Positions 18,666-28,673 of a DNA stretch of 64,000 bases are shown here, piece after piece. The notes beneath the pieces were generated by a model that was not told the origin of the DNA, searched no databases, and saw only the letters and a program-made list of their open reading frames with translations. A program made the position numbers and the translations under genes. This DNA comes from Heyndrickxia ginsengihumi (GTDB lineage Bacteria > Bacillota > Bacilli > Bacillales > Bacillaceae_C): assembly GCF_011008565.1 (NCBI RefSeq), contig NZ_JAAIWK010000008.1, positions 1 through 64,000 on the forward strand. The letters are read 5' to 3'. The stretch's first letter is position 1, and each line of letters begins with the position of its first letter.

Positions 18666-19223
18666 CTATATTACAATAGATATTATGATAATGATTATTC
18701 CTACAATACCCGACAAAGTAAAGAATAGTAATTTGAATTTTTTTCCTACTATTAGCCATAAAATGCAGTGAATAAAAAGCATTATATATAGTATAGATCG
18801 ATTGTGATGAAATAAATGATCATTCAATTGAACTGTTAGCAACAATAACAATAATGCTGTCCCAATCAAAAAAATCCCGAAGTAAAATTCTTTATTAGAA
18901 TAATAAAAACATGCCCAAAGTAAAAATCCGACAAAAACCGTCAAAATCACTGTTTGCAAAATGAAAGGGAATTCAGTAAAATAAATGACAAATACAGCAA
19001 TACTTAGTAAACAAACAACGAGGAGATATACACCTAGTATTGGTAAAATGTCTTTGCTAACAACCCGAGATTTGCTTTTTCTTATATTTTCCGATGACTC
19101 TTGATCTTGTATATCTTCACTGTATAGTGCCAGTAAAAAGTCACAATACTCTTGAGGAATCATCTTATTTTCTTTCCAAAGTTTAATTTCATTTACAATG
19201 ATCTGTTTTCTCATAGAGTCCAT
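18666..19223 (-). CDS. Membrane protein, resembling the DUF2157 type
   Basis: The protein is about 185 residues long. Its cytoplasmic N-terminus (MRKQIIVNEIKLWKENKMIPQEYCDFLLALYSE, quoted by its ends) resembles the helical N-terminal motif seen before membrane domains of DUF2157-type proteins, in which a leucine-rich segment precedes Tyr-Cys-Asp-Phe-Leu. Six hydrophobic segments follow from about residue 60. Three in-frame starts are possible; ATG 19223 has the best spacing from AGGAT. B. subtilis has cccA in this interval. Function unknown. Confidence 0.65.
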   Translation of the reverse strand: MDSMRKQIIVNEIKLWKENKMIPQEYCDFLLALYSEDIQDQESSENIRKSKSRVVSKDILPILGVYLLVVCLLSIAVFVIYFTEFPFILQTVILTVFVGFLLWACFYYSNKEFYFGIFLIGTALLLLLLTVQLNDHLFHHNRSILYIMLFIHCILWLIVGKKFKLLFFTLSGIVGIIIIIISIVI

Positions 19224-19288
19224 AAGCAACACATCCTATATGTATATTTCTCGAAAAAAAGACAAATTCCTTCTAAAAATAAGAAAAA

Positions 19289-19314
19289 AGTTTACTTCAA
19301 AGATGAAGTAAACT
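19289..19314 (-). terminator. Terminator of sigA
   Basis: Eleven-base perfect arms (19289-19299 and 19304-19314) follow the sigA stop in the minus direction and are trailed by a T run. Confidence 0.9.
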
Positions 19315-19327
19315 ATATTGTAAAGGC

Positions 19328-20464
19328 CTATTCTAAGAAATCTTTTAGACGTTTGCTTCTACTTGGATGACGTAGTTTACGAAGTGCTTTCGCTTCGATT
19401 TGTCGAATACGTTCACGAGTAACGCCGAAAACTTTGCCTACTTCTTCCAATGTTCTTGTGCGCCCATCGTCTAAGCCAAAACGCAATCGTAAAACATTTT
19501 CTTCACGATCTGTTAATGTATCTAGAACATCTTCTAATTGTTCTTTCAACAATTCATACGCTGCATGGTCAGAAGGTGAAGTTGCATCTTGATCTTCAAT
19601 GAAATCTCCAAGATGAGAATCGTCTTCTTCACCAATCGGCGTTTCTAAGGAAACAGGCTCTTGAGCAATTTTAATAATCTCACGTACTTTTTCTGGTGTG
19701 ATATCCATTTCTTCGGCAATTTCTTCCGGCGTAGGTTCACGTCCTAAGTCTTGCAGTAATGATCTTTGGACACGAATTAATTTATTAATCGTTTCTACCA
19801 TATGCACCGGAATACGAATCGTTCTTGCTTGGTCGGCAATTGCACGAGTAATTGCTTGTCGAATCCACCATGTTGCATAAGTACTGAATTTAAATCCCTT
19901 TTGGAAGTCAAACTTTTCAACAGCCTTGATTAATCCCATATTCCCTTCTTGAATTAAATCAAGAAATTGCATACCACGTCCAACGTAACGTTTTGCAATA
20001 CTAACGACAAGACGTAAATTTGCTTCAGCGAGGCGACGTTTTGCTTCTTCGTCTCCTTCTTCAATTCGTTTCGCTAATTCAATTTCTTCATCTGCAGAAA
20101 GAAGGTTAACACGACCGATTTCTTTCAAATACATACGTACAGGGTCATTAATTTTTACTCCAGGAGGAACACTTAAATCATTTAAATCAAATTCTTCTTC
20201 ATTTTCTTTTTCTAGATCTTCATCGTCTGGAGCATCAACATCTTCAGAATCTTGATCTTCCATTACATCAATTCCTTGTTCACCCAATTGTTCGTAAAAT
20301 TCATCCATTTGGTCAGAGTTCAGCTCGAAATGGCTTAATTTCTCTGAAATGTTTGCATAGTTTAAAAATCCACGTTTCTTACCAAGTTCGATAAGCTGTT
20401 CTTTTGCTTTTTCTAGAGTAAATTCACTCTCTACTTCTTTGGAACGTGCTGACTTTTCAACCAT
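19328..20464 (-). CDS. sigA: Primary sigma factor SigA (RpoD)
   Basis: This 378-residue housekeeping sigma-70 factor directs RNA polymerase to vegetative promoters. Region 1.1 is short and followed by an acidic linker rich in Glu/Asp. Region 1.2 begins [11 protein letters not shown] and region 2 contains [16 protein letters not shown] and [13 protein letters not shown]. Region 3 has RIPVHM, and region 4 ends in the helix-turn-helix [33 protein letters not shown]. The ATG at 20464 follows GAAGGAGGG; nine upstream in-frame codons lack a site. It is the distal gene of the yqxD-dnaG-sigA group. Confidence 0.97.
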   Translation of the reverse strand: MVEKSARSKEVESEFTLEKAKEQLIELGKKRGFLNYANISEKLSHFELNSDQMDEFYEQLGEQGIDVMEDQDSEDVDAPDDEDLEKENEEEFDLNDLSVPPGVKINDPVRMYLKEIGRVNLLSADEEIELAKRIEEGDEEAKRRLAEANLRLVVSIAKRYVGRGMQFLDLIQEGNMGLIKAVEKFDFQKGFKFSTYATWWIRQAITRAIADQARTIRIPVHMVETINKLIRVQRSLLQDLGREPTPEEIAEEMDITPEKVREIIKIAQEPVSLETPIGEEDDSHLGDFIEDQDATSPSDHAAYELLKEQLEDVLDTLTDREENVLRLRFGLDDGRTRTLEEVGKVFGVTRERIRQIEAKALRKLRHPSRSKRLKDFLE

Positions 20465-20553
20465 GTGTTCCCCTCCTTCAAACAATGTCATACCTTCAAT
20501 AACAATTCACTTATTTTATAATAATCTCTCATGTAGACGAGTTTTAAATGTAA

Positions 20554-22365
20554 TCATGTTAATGATTTACGTAATTGAATAATCTCATTCGCAAGCATAA
20601 ACGCTTTTTGTAAATCATTTTGCTTTTCTGCTTCTTTTTGTTCTTTTTGCTTATTTTTAATAATCAATATCTTTTGGTACTTCTGTACATAGTTTACATA
20701 ATCATGCAGTTCTTGATCTGTAAGTTCTTCATTTAAAGTCATCATATCAATTTCTACAACCAACTGTTGAAGTTTCTTATCTTTTATATAAGAGAGGAAA
20801 GCACTAACATCCGGACTATTGCCATCTTCATAATAGCCTAGCAAATACGTATATATCGCTTGATGCTCATCCGTATAAAAAACATTTCCATCCAACAGTT
20901 CTCGTACTTTGTAAGCAATATCCCCATTTTTCAACATATGTGCCAAAAGTCTTCTTTCAGCAGTTAAATGGGCGGGTAGCACTTGTTTCGATGCAGTTGG
21001 AATGCCATGCTGGGTGACCGCTGGCTCATTAAAAGTTCGCTTCTTCTTCGATCCTTGGTCACTCATTTCACGTTCTTGCTCTTTTAACGCCTCCAAGGAT
21101 AGAGAAAATTCCTCAGATATTTGCCTTAAATATAGGTCTTTCTCGATGGCGCTATCTAACTTAATAATTTCTTTAAGAACATCTTCTATATATTGCAGCT
21201 TTTCTCCTTCATTTTGGAGATTTCTATTCATACGATAATAATCCATTTTAAATGACATAAAGGTTTGACTTGCCCCTATTACATCGTTTCGAAACTTATC
21301 ACTTCCGAATTGTTTAATGTAGTCATCAGGGTCTAATCCATTTGGCATATGTGCAACACGAACTTCACAACCACTTTCACTCAGCATAGTACCTGCACGA
21401 TAAGCCGCTAAAATTCCAGCTTTATCAGAGTCGTAACATATAATAATGTTATCCGTCATTCTTCTAATGATTTGCACATGTTCAGGTGTGAGAGAAGTTC
21501 CCATCGTTGCAATGCCGTTATAAACTTCGGCTTTATCAGCAGAAATAACATCTGCATATCCTTCAAATATTACCGCCTGTTGCTTTTTTCGAATGAAGCT
21601 TCTTGCATAATGTAAATTATATAGAAGTGAGCTTTTATTAAAAATACTTGTCTCAGGACTATTTAAATACTTTGGCGAGTCATGTTCATCAATTGCTCTA
21701 CCTGCAAAAGCAATTGTCCTTCCTTTCGCATCTAAAATGGGAAACATAATTCGATTTCGAAAGCGATCAAAGTAATTTTGATCTCGCTCATTTTTTATAA
21801 TCAAGCCTGCCTTTTCAAGTATCGGTAATGAAAAACCCCTTTTTTGCAACAGTTTTATAGCGAAATCCCAATTTGGTAAGGAATAACCTAGCTGAAATTT
21901 TTCAATACTTTCATCAGTAAATCCTCGTTGATGTAAATATTGTAGTGCCTGCTGCCCTTCCTTAGTATGAACTAATAAATGGTGATAGAGTTTTTGTAGA
22001 AGTTCATGGGCTTTAAACATTTGTACATGCTCAGAGTTTATGTTATTTTCATCTTCACTATGAGTCTGAATGTCTAAATGAATATTGGCCTTTTCAGCAA
22101 GTTTCACAACAGCTTCTTGAAATGGAATACCTTCGATATCCATGATGAAGGATATTGCGTTGCCCCCAGCTCCACAACCAAAACAGTGAAAAATTTGTTT
22201 ATCTGCCGAAACAGAAAAGGAAGGTGTATTTTCACCGTGAAATGGACATAAGCCAAAGTAATTGCGACCTTGTTTTTTCAGTTGAACATATTCACTAATT
22301 ACATCAACTATGTCAACAGATTGTCGGATTTCATTTATTGTTTCTTCAGGAATCCTTTCAAACAC
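20554..22365 (-). CDS. dnaG: DNA primase
   Basis: The 603-residue enzyme makes RNA primers at the replication fork. An N-terminal CHC2 zinc ribbon (CPFHGENTPSFSV... FHCFGCG) is followed by the primase core with the TOPRIM motifs FEGYADVI and YDSDKAG, then a helicase-binding C-terminal domain. I take the GTG at 22365 (FERIPEETINEIRQ follows) since AGAAGGGATG lies upstream; the 16 codons before it overlap yqxD. The yqxD-dnaG-sigA order is the conserved macromolecular-synthesis operon of Bacillus. Confidence 0.96.
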   Translation of the reverse strand: MFERIPEETINEIRQSVDIVDVISEYVQLKKQGRNYFGLCPFHGENTPSFSVSADKQIFHCFGCGAGGNAISFIMDIEGIPFQEAVVKLAEKANIHLDIQTHSEDENNINSEHVQMFKAHELLQKLYHHLLVHTKEGQQALQYLHQRGFTDESIEKFQLGYSLPNWDFAIKLLQKRGFSLPILEKAGLIIKNERDQNYFDRFRNRIMFPILDAKGRTIAFAGRAIDEHDSPKYLNSPETSIFNKSSLLYNLHYARSFIRKKQQAVIFEGYADVISADKAEVYNGIATMGTSLTPEHVQIIRRMTDNIIICYDSDKAGILAAYRAGTMLSESGCEVRVAHMPNGLDPDDYIKQFGSDKFRNDVIGASQTFMSFKMDYYRMNRNLQNEGEKLQYIEDVLKEIIKLDSAIEKDLYLRQISEEFSLSLEALKEQEREMSDQGSKKKRTFNEPAVTQHGIPTASKQVLPAHLTAERRLLAHMLKNGDIAYKVRELLDGNVFYTDEHQAIYTYLLGYYEDGNSPDVSAFLSYIKDKKLQQLVVEIDMMTLNEELTDQELHDYVNYVQKYQKILIIKNKQKEQKEAEKQNDLQKAFMLANEIIQLRKSLT

Positions 22366-22378
22366 GAGAACATCCCTT

Positions 22379-22846
22379 CTACTTACGAATTTCAAATTTC
22401 GACAAAAGGTCATTCAGTTTACTCTTAAAAGTCTCTCGATCCTTTTGCGTAAATTTTTTAGGACCTTTTTCGTACTTGCCACTTCGACGCGATTTTGCCG
22501 CTAAATAACGAAAATCTAGAGCAGTATTAATAGATGTCTCTTCATATTGTTTTCCCCGCGGAGATAATGCATAAGCTTTTTTAGATAAGACTAAGCTCGC
22601 CAATCCAATATCTTGCGTAATCACGATATCATTTTCTCCAATATGATTAATAATATAGAGATCAGCTGATTCTTTATGTGGATCAACATACACCCATATA
22701 CCATTTACAGGATCCGCCATTTGATTTGTGAAAGAAGCGACAAACACGACTTTTATTTCATATTGTTGAGCAATCGTAATGATTTCCTCTTTAACAGGAC
22801 ATGCATCTGCATCTACAAATATGGTGATGCCGTTTAAGCTATTAAT
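22379..22846 (-). CDS. yqxD: DUF188 (YaiI/YqxD) family protein with a probable ATT start
   Basis: The conserved family N-terminus ITIFVDADACPVKEEI is encoded in frame, but no ATG, GTG or TTG precedes it. An in-frame TGA lies three codons before an ATT at 22846. That ATT follows GGAGTG by seven bases, ideal spacing, giving 155 residues, close to family length. Starting instead at the first GTG (22747) would delete the Asp-containing core (VDADACPV). The protein ends with RKSGKYEKGPKKFT, as in the family. The fold is PIN-like; its function is unknown. It precedes dnaG as in B. subtilis. Confidence 0.8.
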   Translation of the reverse strand: MNSLNGITIFVDADACPVKEEIITIAQQYEIKVVFVASFTNQMADPVNGIWVYVDPHKESADLYIINHIGENDIVITQDIGLASLVLSKKAYALSPRGKQYEETSINTALDFRYLAAKSRRSGKYEKGPKKFTQKDRETFKSKLNDLLSKFEIRK

Positions 22847-23142
22847 TCTACATCACTCCACAAAATCCTTCTTTATTTGTTCTACTTCTATTCATTTTTT
22901 TATTTTTTGTCGATTTTTTTTATAAATCCAACCTTGACATTTCCTAATAAATAGTTTATTCGTTTACACACTACTCTAAACCTAATTCTAATACATTTTT
23001 ATCACAATTTTTTATTATAGTATATTTGTTTCATTTTGACTATTAATAAATACTAAATTTCACAAAAAAATATTCCAATTTTTATATAGACTCTTTTAAA
23101 TTATTGGGTAATGAGAGTTTGGGGCGTTGTAACTTCTATTTT

Positions 23143-23256
23143 CTACATACTATATGTTTGCTGAATACACGCATTGTTCTCCGGATAGCAATCAAGACAT
23201 ATTCCTTTCTTACTCATCACTGTAATGTCTAAACATCTTGAACATTTTTTCAACAA
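23143..23256 (-). CDS. Possible cysteine-rich mini-protein (zinc-ribbon pattern)
   Basis: A 37-codon open frame on the minus strand begins with two TTG codons and encodes KKCSRCLDITVMSKKG followed by CLDCYPENNAC. The spacing C-x2-C-x12-C-x2-C is that of a zinc ribbon. There is no good ribosome site, the start is not ATG, and it lies beyond the terminator-like hairpin of ppsR, so it may be a remnant or chance. The rest of the 437-base gap (22847-23283) is AT-rich with no other gene. Confidence 0.25.
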   Translation of the reverse strand: MLKKCSRCLDITVMSKKGICLDCYPENNACIQQTYSM

Positions 23257-23263
23257 AATGATG

Positions 23264-23292
23264 ATGACATGAAGAGTGTTTCTTCATGCCAT
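23264..23292 (-). terminator. Hairpin overlapping the ppsR stop codon
   Basis: Arms ATGACATGAAGA (23264-23275) and TCTTCATGCCAT (23281-23292) form a near-perfect stem that includes the ppsR stop. T-rich sequence follows in the minus direction after an interval, so it is a weak terminator. Confidence 0.5.
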
Positions 23293-24099
23293 CCCTTTAT
23301 TAGAATTTCTAATTTCATTCATAATAACATTAGCTGTTTCCTCTAACGCTTTATTCGAAACATCAATTACTTTACACTTTAGTCTATTTGCAATGTCATT
23401 AAAATATTTCATTTCATATTTGATACGTTCGAGATTTGCATAGCTGGCTTTGTCATTTAGACCAAGCGAGAGTAATCTTTCTTTTCGAATGTTATTTAAA
23501 ATTTCTGGATTTATTTTTAGTCCAAAACATTTATTAGGTGAAACCTGAAATAATTCTTCAGGAGGATCTACTTCAGGAACAATCGGGACATTCGCTACTT
23601 TAAAACGATGGTGTGCCAAATATTGTGATAATGGGGTTTTGGATGTACGTGATACACCAATCAAAACGATATCTGCACGCATAATGCCACGCGGATCACG
23701 TCCATCATCGTATTTAACAGCAAATTCGATTGCTTCAACTTTTTTAAAATAGTCTTCATCTAGCTGTCTTACTAAACCAGGCTCATATAATGGTTTTTCA
23801 TGGTAAAATTGAAGCAATTTGTCCATTAAAGGTCCCATTAAATCAACTGTCACTACCCCTAGTTGACGGGCTTCATGTTCCATATGCTGTCGCATTTCCG
23901 GCTTCACAAGCGTATAGACGATCATTCCATTATCATTAGACGCTAGATTGACCACTTCATCAATATGTATAAAATCCTCTACATATGGAAACCTTTTAAA
24001 TTCAACATCATTCTGTTTAAATTGACTAATTGCAGCTTTTGTCACGAGCTCTGCAGTCTCACCTACAGAATCAGACACAATATAAATATAAGGTCTCAA
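23284..24099 (-). CDS. ppsR: PPDK regulatory protein-like kinase/phosphorylase PpsR (YqfL, DUF299)
   Basis: The 271-residue protein belongs to the DUF299 family, bifunctional ADP-dependent kinase/Pi-dependent pyrophosphorylases that control PEP synthase or pyruvate phosphate dikinase. The family hallmarks are present: [13 protein letters not shown] at the N-terminus, the P-loop-like [16 protein letters not shown] (about 145-160), and PIVPEVDPP. The start is TTG 24099, preceded by GAGGATG. It sits downstream of ccpN with a 16-base gap, as in B. subtilis, where YqfL influences CcpN activity. The target enzyme is not in the window. Confidence 0.92.
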   Translation of the reverse strand: MRPYIYIVSDSVGETAELVTKAAISQFKQNDVEFKRFPYVEDFIHIDEVVNLASNDNGMIVYTLVKPEMRQHMEHEARQLGVVTVDLMGPLMDKLLQFYHEKPLYEPGLVRQLDEDYFKKVEAIEFAVKYDDGRDPRGIMRADIVLIGVSRTSKTPLSQYLAHHRFKVANVPIVPEVDPPEELFQVSPNKCFGLKINPEILNNIRKERLLSLGLNDKASYANLERIKYEMKYFNDIANRLKCKVIDVSNKALEETANVIMNEIRNSNKGMA

Positions 24100-24115
24100 C
24101 TATTTCACATCCTCT

Positions 24116-24784
24116 TTATTCGCCATCCGCTAATGCTACGAATGCTTTTGTTATATTCGTTTTTGTTATCCGTCCAATAACTTCCAGTCCTCCATTACTT
24201 TCTTTTACAACAGGAATGGAATCAATTTGTTTTTCAATTAGTTTTTTTGCTACATCAATTAACAGATCATCTTTTCGGCAAAACGTAATATTTGGCATTC
24301 TTGTCATAATAATATGGACTGGCAATGAAGTTAAGTCTTTGTTGCCAATACTTGCACGTAACAAGTCTTTTCTAGAAAGCACACCAACTAATTGCGTTTT
24401 TTTATCAACTACGAAAAGTGTACCGACATCTTCCAGAAATACAGTGACAATTGCGTCATAAACGGACACATTTTCATTCACGACTACTGGTAAAGATTGA
24501 TAGTCCTTCACATGTATATTTTTTAAACTATCGGTCAACAGCTGCGTACTTGTTTTACCTGTATAAAAATAGCCAACTCTAGGACGTGCATCTAAATATC
24601 CTGCCATCGTCAAAATGGCTAAATCCGGTCTTAAAGTTGCTCTTGTTAAATTTAATTGATCTGCAATATGCTCTCCTGTAATGGGGCCATTTTCCTTCAC
24701 AATTTCTAATATTTGTTCTTGCCTCTTTGTTAGTTCTATTTTACTCACCACCTTACTAACCATATTTACCATTTTTTCTAACAT
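24116..24784 (-). CDS. ccpN: Transcriptional repressor CcpN
   Basis: The protein of up to 222 residues represses gluconeogenic genes (gapB, pckA in B. subtilis) in the presence of glucose. An N-terminal winged helix (ELTKRQEQILEIVKENGPITGE... LTRATLRPDLAILTM) is followed by two CBS domains, the first at DYQSLPVVVNENVSVYDAI and the second at HIIMTRMPNITFCRKDDLLIDVAKKLIEKQ. Compared with B. subtilis, translation may begin at an internal GTG just before SKIELTKRQ; none of the possible starts has a clear ribosome site. It is co-transcribed with ppsR. Confidence 0.93.
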   Translation of the reverse strand: MLEKMVNMVSKVVSKIELTKRQEQILEIVKENGPITGEHIADQLNLTRATLRPDLAILTMAGYLDARPRVGYFYTGKTSTQLLTDSLKNIHVKDYQSLPVVVNENVSVYDAIVTVFLEDVGTLFVVDKKTQLVGVLSRKDLLRASIGNKDLTSLPVHIIMTRMPNITFCRKDDLLIDVAKKLIEKQIDSIPVVKESNGGLEVIGRITKTNITKAFVALADGE

Positions 24785-25124
24785 TTAAATAAACTTCGCT
24801 ACCTAAAAATGGTGTGTTGATTTTCATTTCAGATTCGTTTTGCGCTACAACCAATTTTATAAACAGTGTAATGAAAGTTTTCAAAAACAGCTATTTAAAA
24901 GCTATTTTTGATGGTTTTCGCTTTATCATGATTCAATTACTTAGCTTCTACCATTCTATCAATTTTCAGTATCAACATTCAAAACAAACTACAGAACTGT
25001 ATATCAAATGCCTGTTGATGAAAAAGAATTCTCTAACCCTTTTACGGTTAGAAACTAAATACTTAAAAAAATCTCACCAATTTGTTTATAAAAACATCAT
25101 GATGAGAGTATATTAGTTAATGGC
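24785..25124. other. Gene-free interval between ccpN and recO
   Basis: In B. subtilis glyQ and glyS occupy this place. Here only 340 AT-rich bases remain and I see no glyQS fragment, T-box leader or tRNA. A 100-codon frame on the plus strand (GTG at 24814) has no ribosome site and no family features. Confidence 0.7.
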
Positions 25125-25886
25125 TTAATTACGATCAAAACTTTGTCTAAGATGATCGATCTGATCTAAAAAGCGCTTTGATTTTAAATGAAGACCTGAA
25201 TATTCATCATAATACATTGAGATCGTGTTTCTTAATTCTTTTTTTGTTTCAGGTTTTACCGAAATATTGCCAAGACGTCCTATATCAAAATAATAAAAAA
25301 GCCTTAACAATTTTATCGCCGGCTGTGACAAAGCCAGATGATAAGGATCTTTTTCAAAACAACGATGACAAATAATCCCATTTTCTCTTATTGAAAAAGC
25401 AAATCTTCCTTCTTTTTCGCCACATAAAGCGCATTGATTCATAATTGGATACATTCCTAAAACATTTAACATCTTCATCTCAAAAATATTTGTCATAATA
25501 TCCATATCGTAGTCTTCATTTATATATTGTAGTGTCATATATAATAATTCAAATAAATAAGGATTTGTTTTTTTGTCTTCAACTGATTTATCTAATAATT
25601 CAACAATGTAAGATGCATAAGCGGTTTTAAAAATATCTTCACGAATCGCACGCATTGAGGAAATCATTTCTCCTTGCTGCAAAGTGCCTAACCCTTTAGA
25701 TGTTTGGATTAAAAAATGGCCGTATGTAAAGAGTTGGGAAATGGCAGCCAAACGACTACTCGGCTTTTTTGCCCCTCTAGCCATGACTCCAATTTTCCCA
25801 AATTCCCGTGTATAAATATTTATTATTTTGTTTGTTTCACCATAGTCTGTACTACGGACAACAATTCCTTCACATTTTGTTAGCAT
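25125..25886 (-). CDS. recO: DNA repair protein RecO
   Basis: The 253-residue recombination mediator loads RecA on SSB-coated single strands with RecR/RecF and anneals DNA. An N-terminal OB fold ([37 protein letters not shown]) is followed by a helical domain and the four-cysteine zinc motif [15 protein letters not shown]... GIICHRCF (about 150-178). The ATG at 25886 is preceded by GAGGTG. It lies after yqzL, as in B. subtilis. Confidence 0.95.
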   Translation of the reverse strand: MLTKCEGIVVRSTDYGETNKIINIYTREFGKIGVMARGAKKPSSRLAAISQLFTYGHFLIQTSKGLGTLQQGEMISSMRAIREDIFKTAYASYIVELLDKSVEDKKTNPYLFELLYMTLQYINEDYDMDIMTNIFEMKMLNVLGMYPIMNQCALCGEKEGRFAFSIRENGIICHRCFEKDPYHLALSQPAIKLLRLFYYFDIGRLGNISVKPETKKELRNTISMYYDEYSGLHLKSKRFLDQIDHLRQSFDRN

Positions 25887-25943
25887 ATAACTTCACCTCG
25901 GAGCAAAAATATATTTTTGCCTTAATCAGGTGAATGAATGGCT

Positions 25944-26087
25944 TCACGTAATTGGAAAATCGATTTCTGAGTGTTCTTCATCAGAATTTTGAAGTTCACC
26001 TTGTCTTTCTCTTTCCAATTCTTTAAATAGTAAATAAGTATCAATATTACCTGTATCAGCAAAAACTTTCCAAGTAAATTCTAGCAT
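25944..26087 (-). CDS. yqzL: YqzL-like small protein
   Basis: This 47-residue gene was found by reading between recO and era. It starts MLEFTWKVFADTGNID and continues through YLLFKELERER to SEIDFPIT. That fits the short conserved YqzL protein, which in Bacillus always sits between era and recO. AAAGGCGTGG precedes the ATG. Function unknown. The remaining bases 26088-26227 contain no gene. Confidence 0.88.
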   Translation of the reverse strand: MLEFTWKVFADTGNIDTYLLFKELERERQGELQNSDEEHSEIDFPIT

Positions 26088-26227
26088 CTTTAACCACGCC
26101 TTTCATGTTGTTACATCATGAAATTTAAATCCTTAATAATAGGTTCACCATGACCACTGAAAACATGCGACGTAAAAATTGCTAATCCCTTACATGAATA
26201 AACTTAATGATTTACGGTAGTATCTTT

Positions 26228-27548
<1,321 letters not shown>

Positions 27549-27796
27549 TTACCTATATTGTACTACAACAGCAATAATAAATCAGAATTATTTTCCGGTT
27601 CTTTTGAAAATTTAATTTTTTTACATTCATGCTATTATCTTTATTTATATTTTATCTTAAAGAAATAAACGTTTCAAATTTCTCTTTAAAAAAGGCTGTT
27701 TTCGTAAATTTTAATTTTTTTATCTGCCAAAAAAGCATTTAACTAAATAACATTTTTACAAATAACAATCTTGTAGAAAAGAATCCCAAAAAAAGA

Positions 27797-27818
27797 AAAG
27801 GGAAATTGCTCCCCCTTT
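27797..27818 (-). terminator. Terminator of the pgpH-ybeY-dgkA group
   Basis: A short stem (AAAGGG paired with CCCTTT) directly after the dgkA stop is followed in the minus direction by T-rich sequence. Confidence 0.6.
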
Positions 27819-27819
27819 G

Positions 27820-28206
27820 TTAAAATAGCAACAATATTTTTGGGATAAATATAATACAAGCAATAATGACTGCCATGAAAGCATAAACAAAGACAGCTGC
27901 AGCTGCGACATCTTTAGCTTGCTTTGCAAGTGGATGTCTTTCTAATGTAACTAAATCAACAGTTCTTTCGATAGCTGTATTGACTAGCTCTAAAGACAAC
28001 ATACCAAAAATCACTAAAATAATGATCATCCATTCGGTCTTAGATAATGAGAAGAGAAATCCTAAGACAACCACGCAAGTACCAGCAAAAAGATGAAATT
28101 GAAAGTTTCTTTCAGTCCGAGCAGCATGAAATAGGCCAAGCAGCGCTGGAACAAAAGGAGACTCTTTTGTTCTTTTTGCTGCTTTATCTTTTAAGCCCAT
28201 AGCCAT
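27820..28206 (-). CDS. dgkA: Undecaprenol/diacylglycerol kinase family protein DgkA
   Basis: The 128-residue membrane enzyme belongs to the small DagK family; the Bacillus member phosphorylates undecaprenol for cell-wall lipid carrier recycling. Three membrane segments are present, with the family active-site motif [14 protein letters not shown], where Glu is catalytic, and AAAAVFVYA in the third segment. Its start lies inside ybeY (overlap about 23 bases), so translation is coupled. Confidence 0.93.
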   Translation of the reverse strand: MAMGLKDKAAKRTKESPFVPALLGLFHAARTERNFQFHLFAGTCVVVLGFLFSLSKTEWMIIILVIFGMLSLELVNTAIERTVDLVTLERHPLAKQAKDVAAAAVFVYAFMAVIIACIIFIPKILLLF

Positions 28207-28654
28207 CTAAAATTTCCCTTTGTCGACCAAACATTACTTTCTCATCTTCTTTCGTCATATGATCATATCCTAATAAGTGCAAAAAACCATGGACAGATAA
28301 AAAACCTAATTCTCTTGTAAATGAATGACCATATTCTTTTGCTTGTTCATGCGCTCTCGGTACAGAAATAATGATATCCCCTAAAATTCGCGGCATATCT
28401 GCTCCCGCAATTTCCACTTCCCCTTCACCTAATTCTTCTAAAGCGAAAGAAATAACATCTGTCGGCTGATCCTTATCGCGATACTCACGATTAATTTCTT
28501 GGATTCTTTCATTTGAAACAAATGTAACCGATACTTCTGTTCCATTCTCAACGCTTTCCATACTTGCTGCATAATTTAATAAGTCTTCAATGAGTTGAAA
28601 TCCTTCCTCTGTTAACTCATTGGTTTCATCAATGAAATCAATTGATAATGTCAT
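28184..28654 (-). CDS. ybeY: Endoribonuclease YbeY
   Basis: The product is about 156 residues. It is a metal-dependent RNase involved in 16S rRNA 3' end maturation and ribosome quality control. The zinc motif [13 protein letters not shown] (H-x3-H-x5-H) is intact, and the VIS-FAL segment (about 75-80) is typical. The ATG at 28654 has the best spacing from AAAGGA; two ATGs lie up to nine bases upstream. Ends overlap dgkA; pgpH ends 19 bases upstream. Confidence 0.94.
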   Translation of the reverse strand: MTLSIDFIDETNELTEEGFQLIEDLLNYAASMESVENGTEVSVTFVSNERIQEINREYRDKDQPTDVISFALEELGEGEVEIAGADMPRILGDIIISVPRAHEQAKEYGHSFTRELGFLSVHGFLHLLGYDHMTKEDEKVMFGRQREILDGYGLKR

Positions 28655-28673
28655 CATGTTCATCCTTTATCTT

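Noticed and set aside
24814-25116. A 100-codon plus-strand frame in the ccpN-recO gap
   Set aside because: It starts at GTG with no ribosome site, has no recognisable motif and an AT-biased composition; it is most likely chance.
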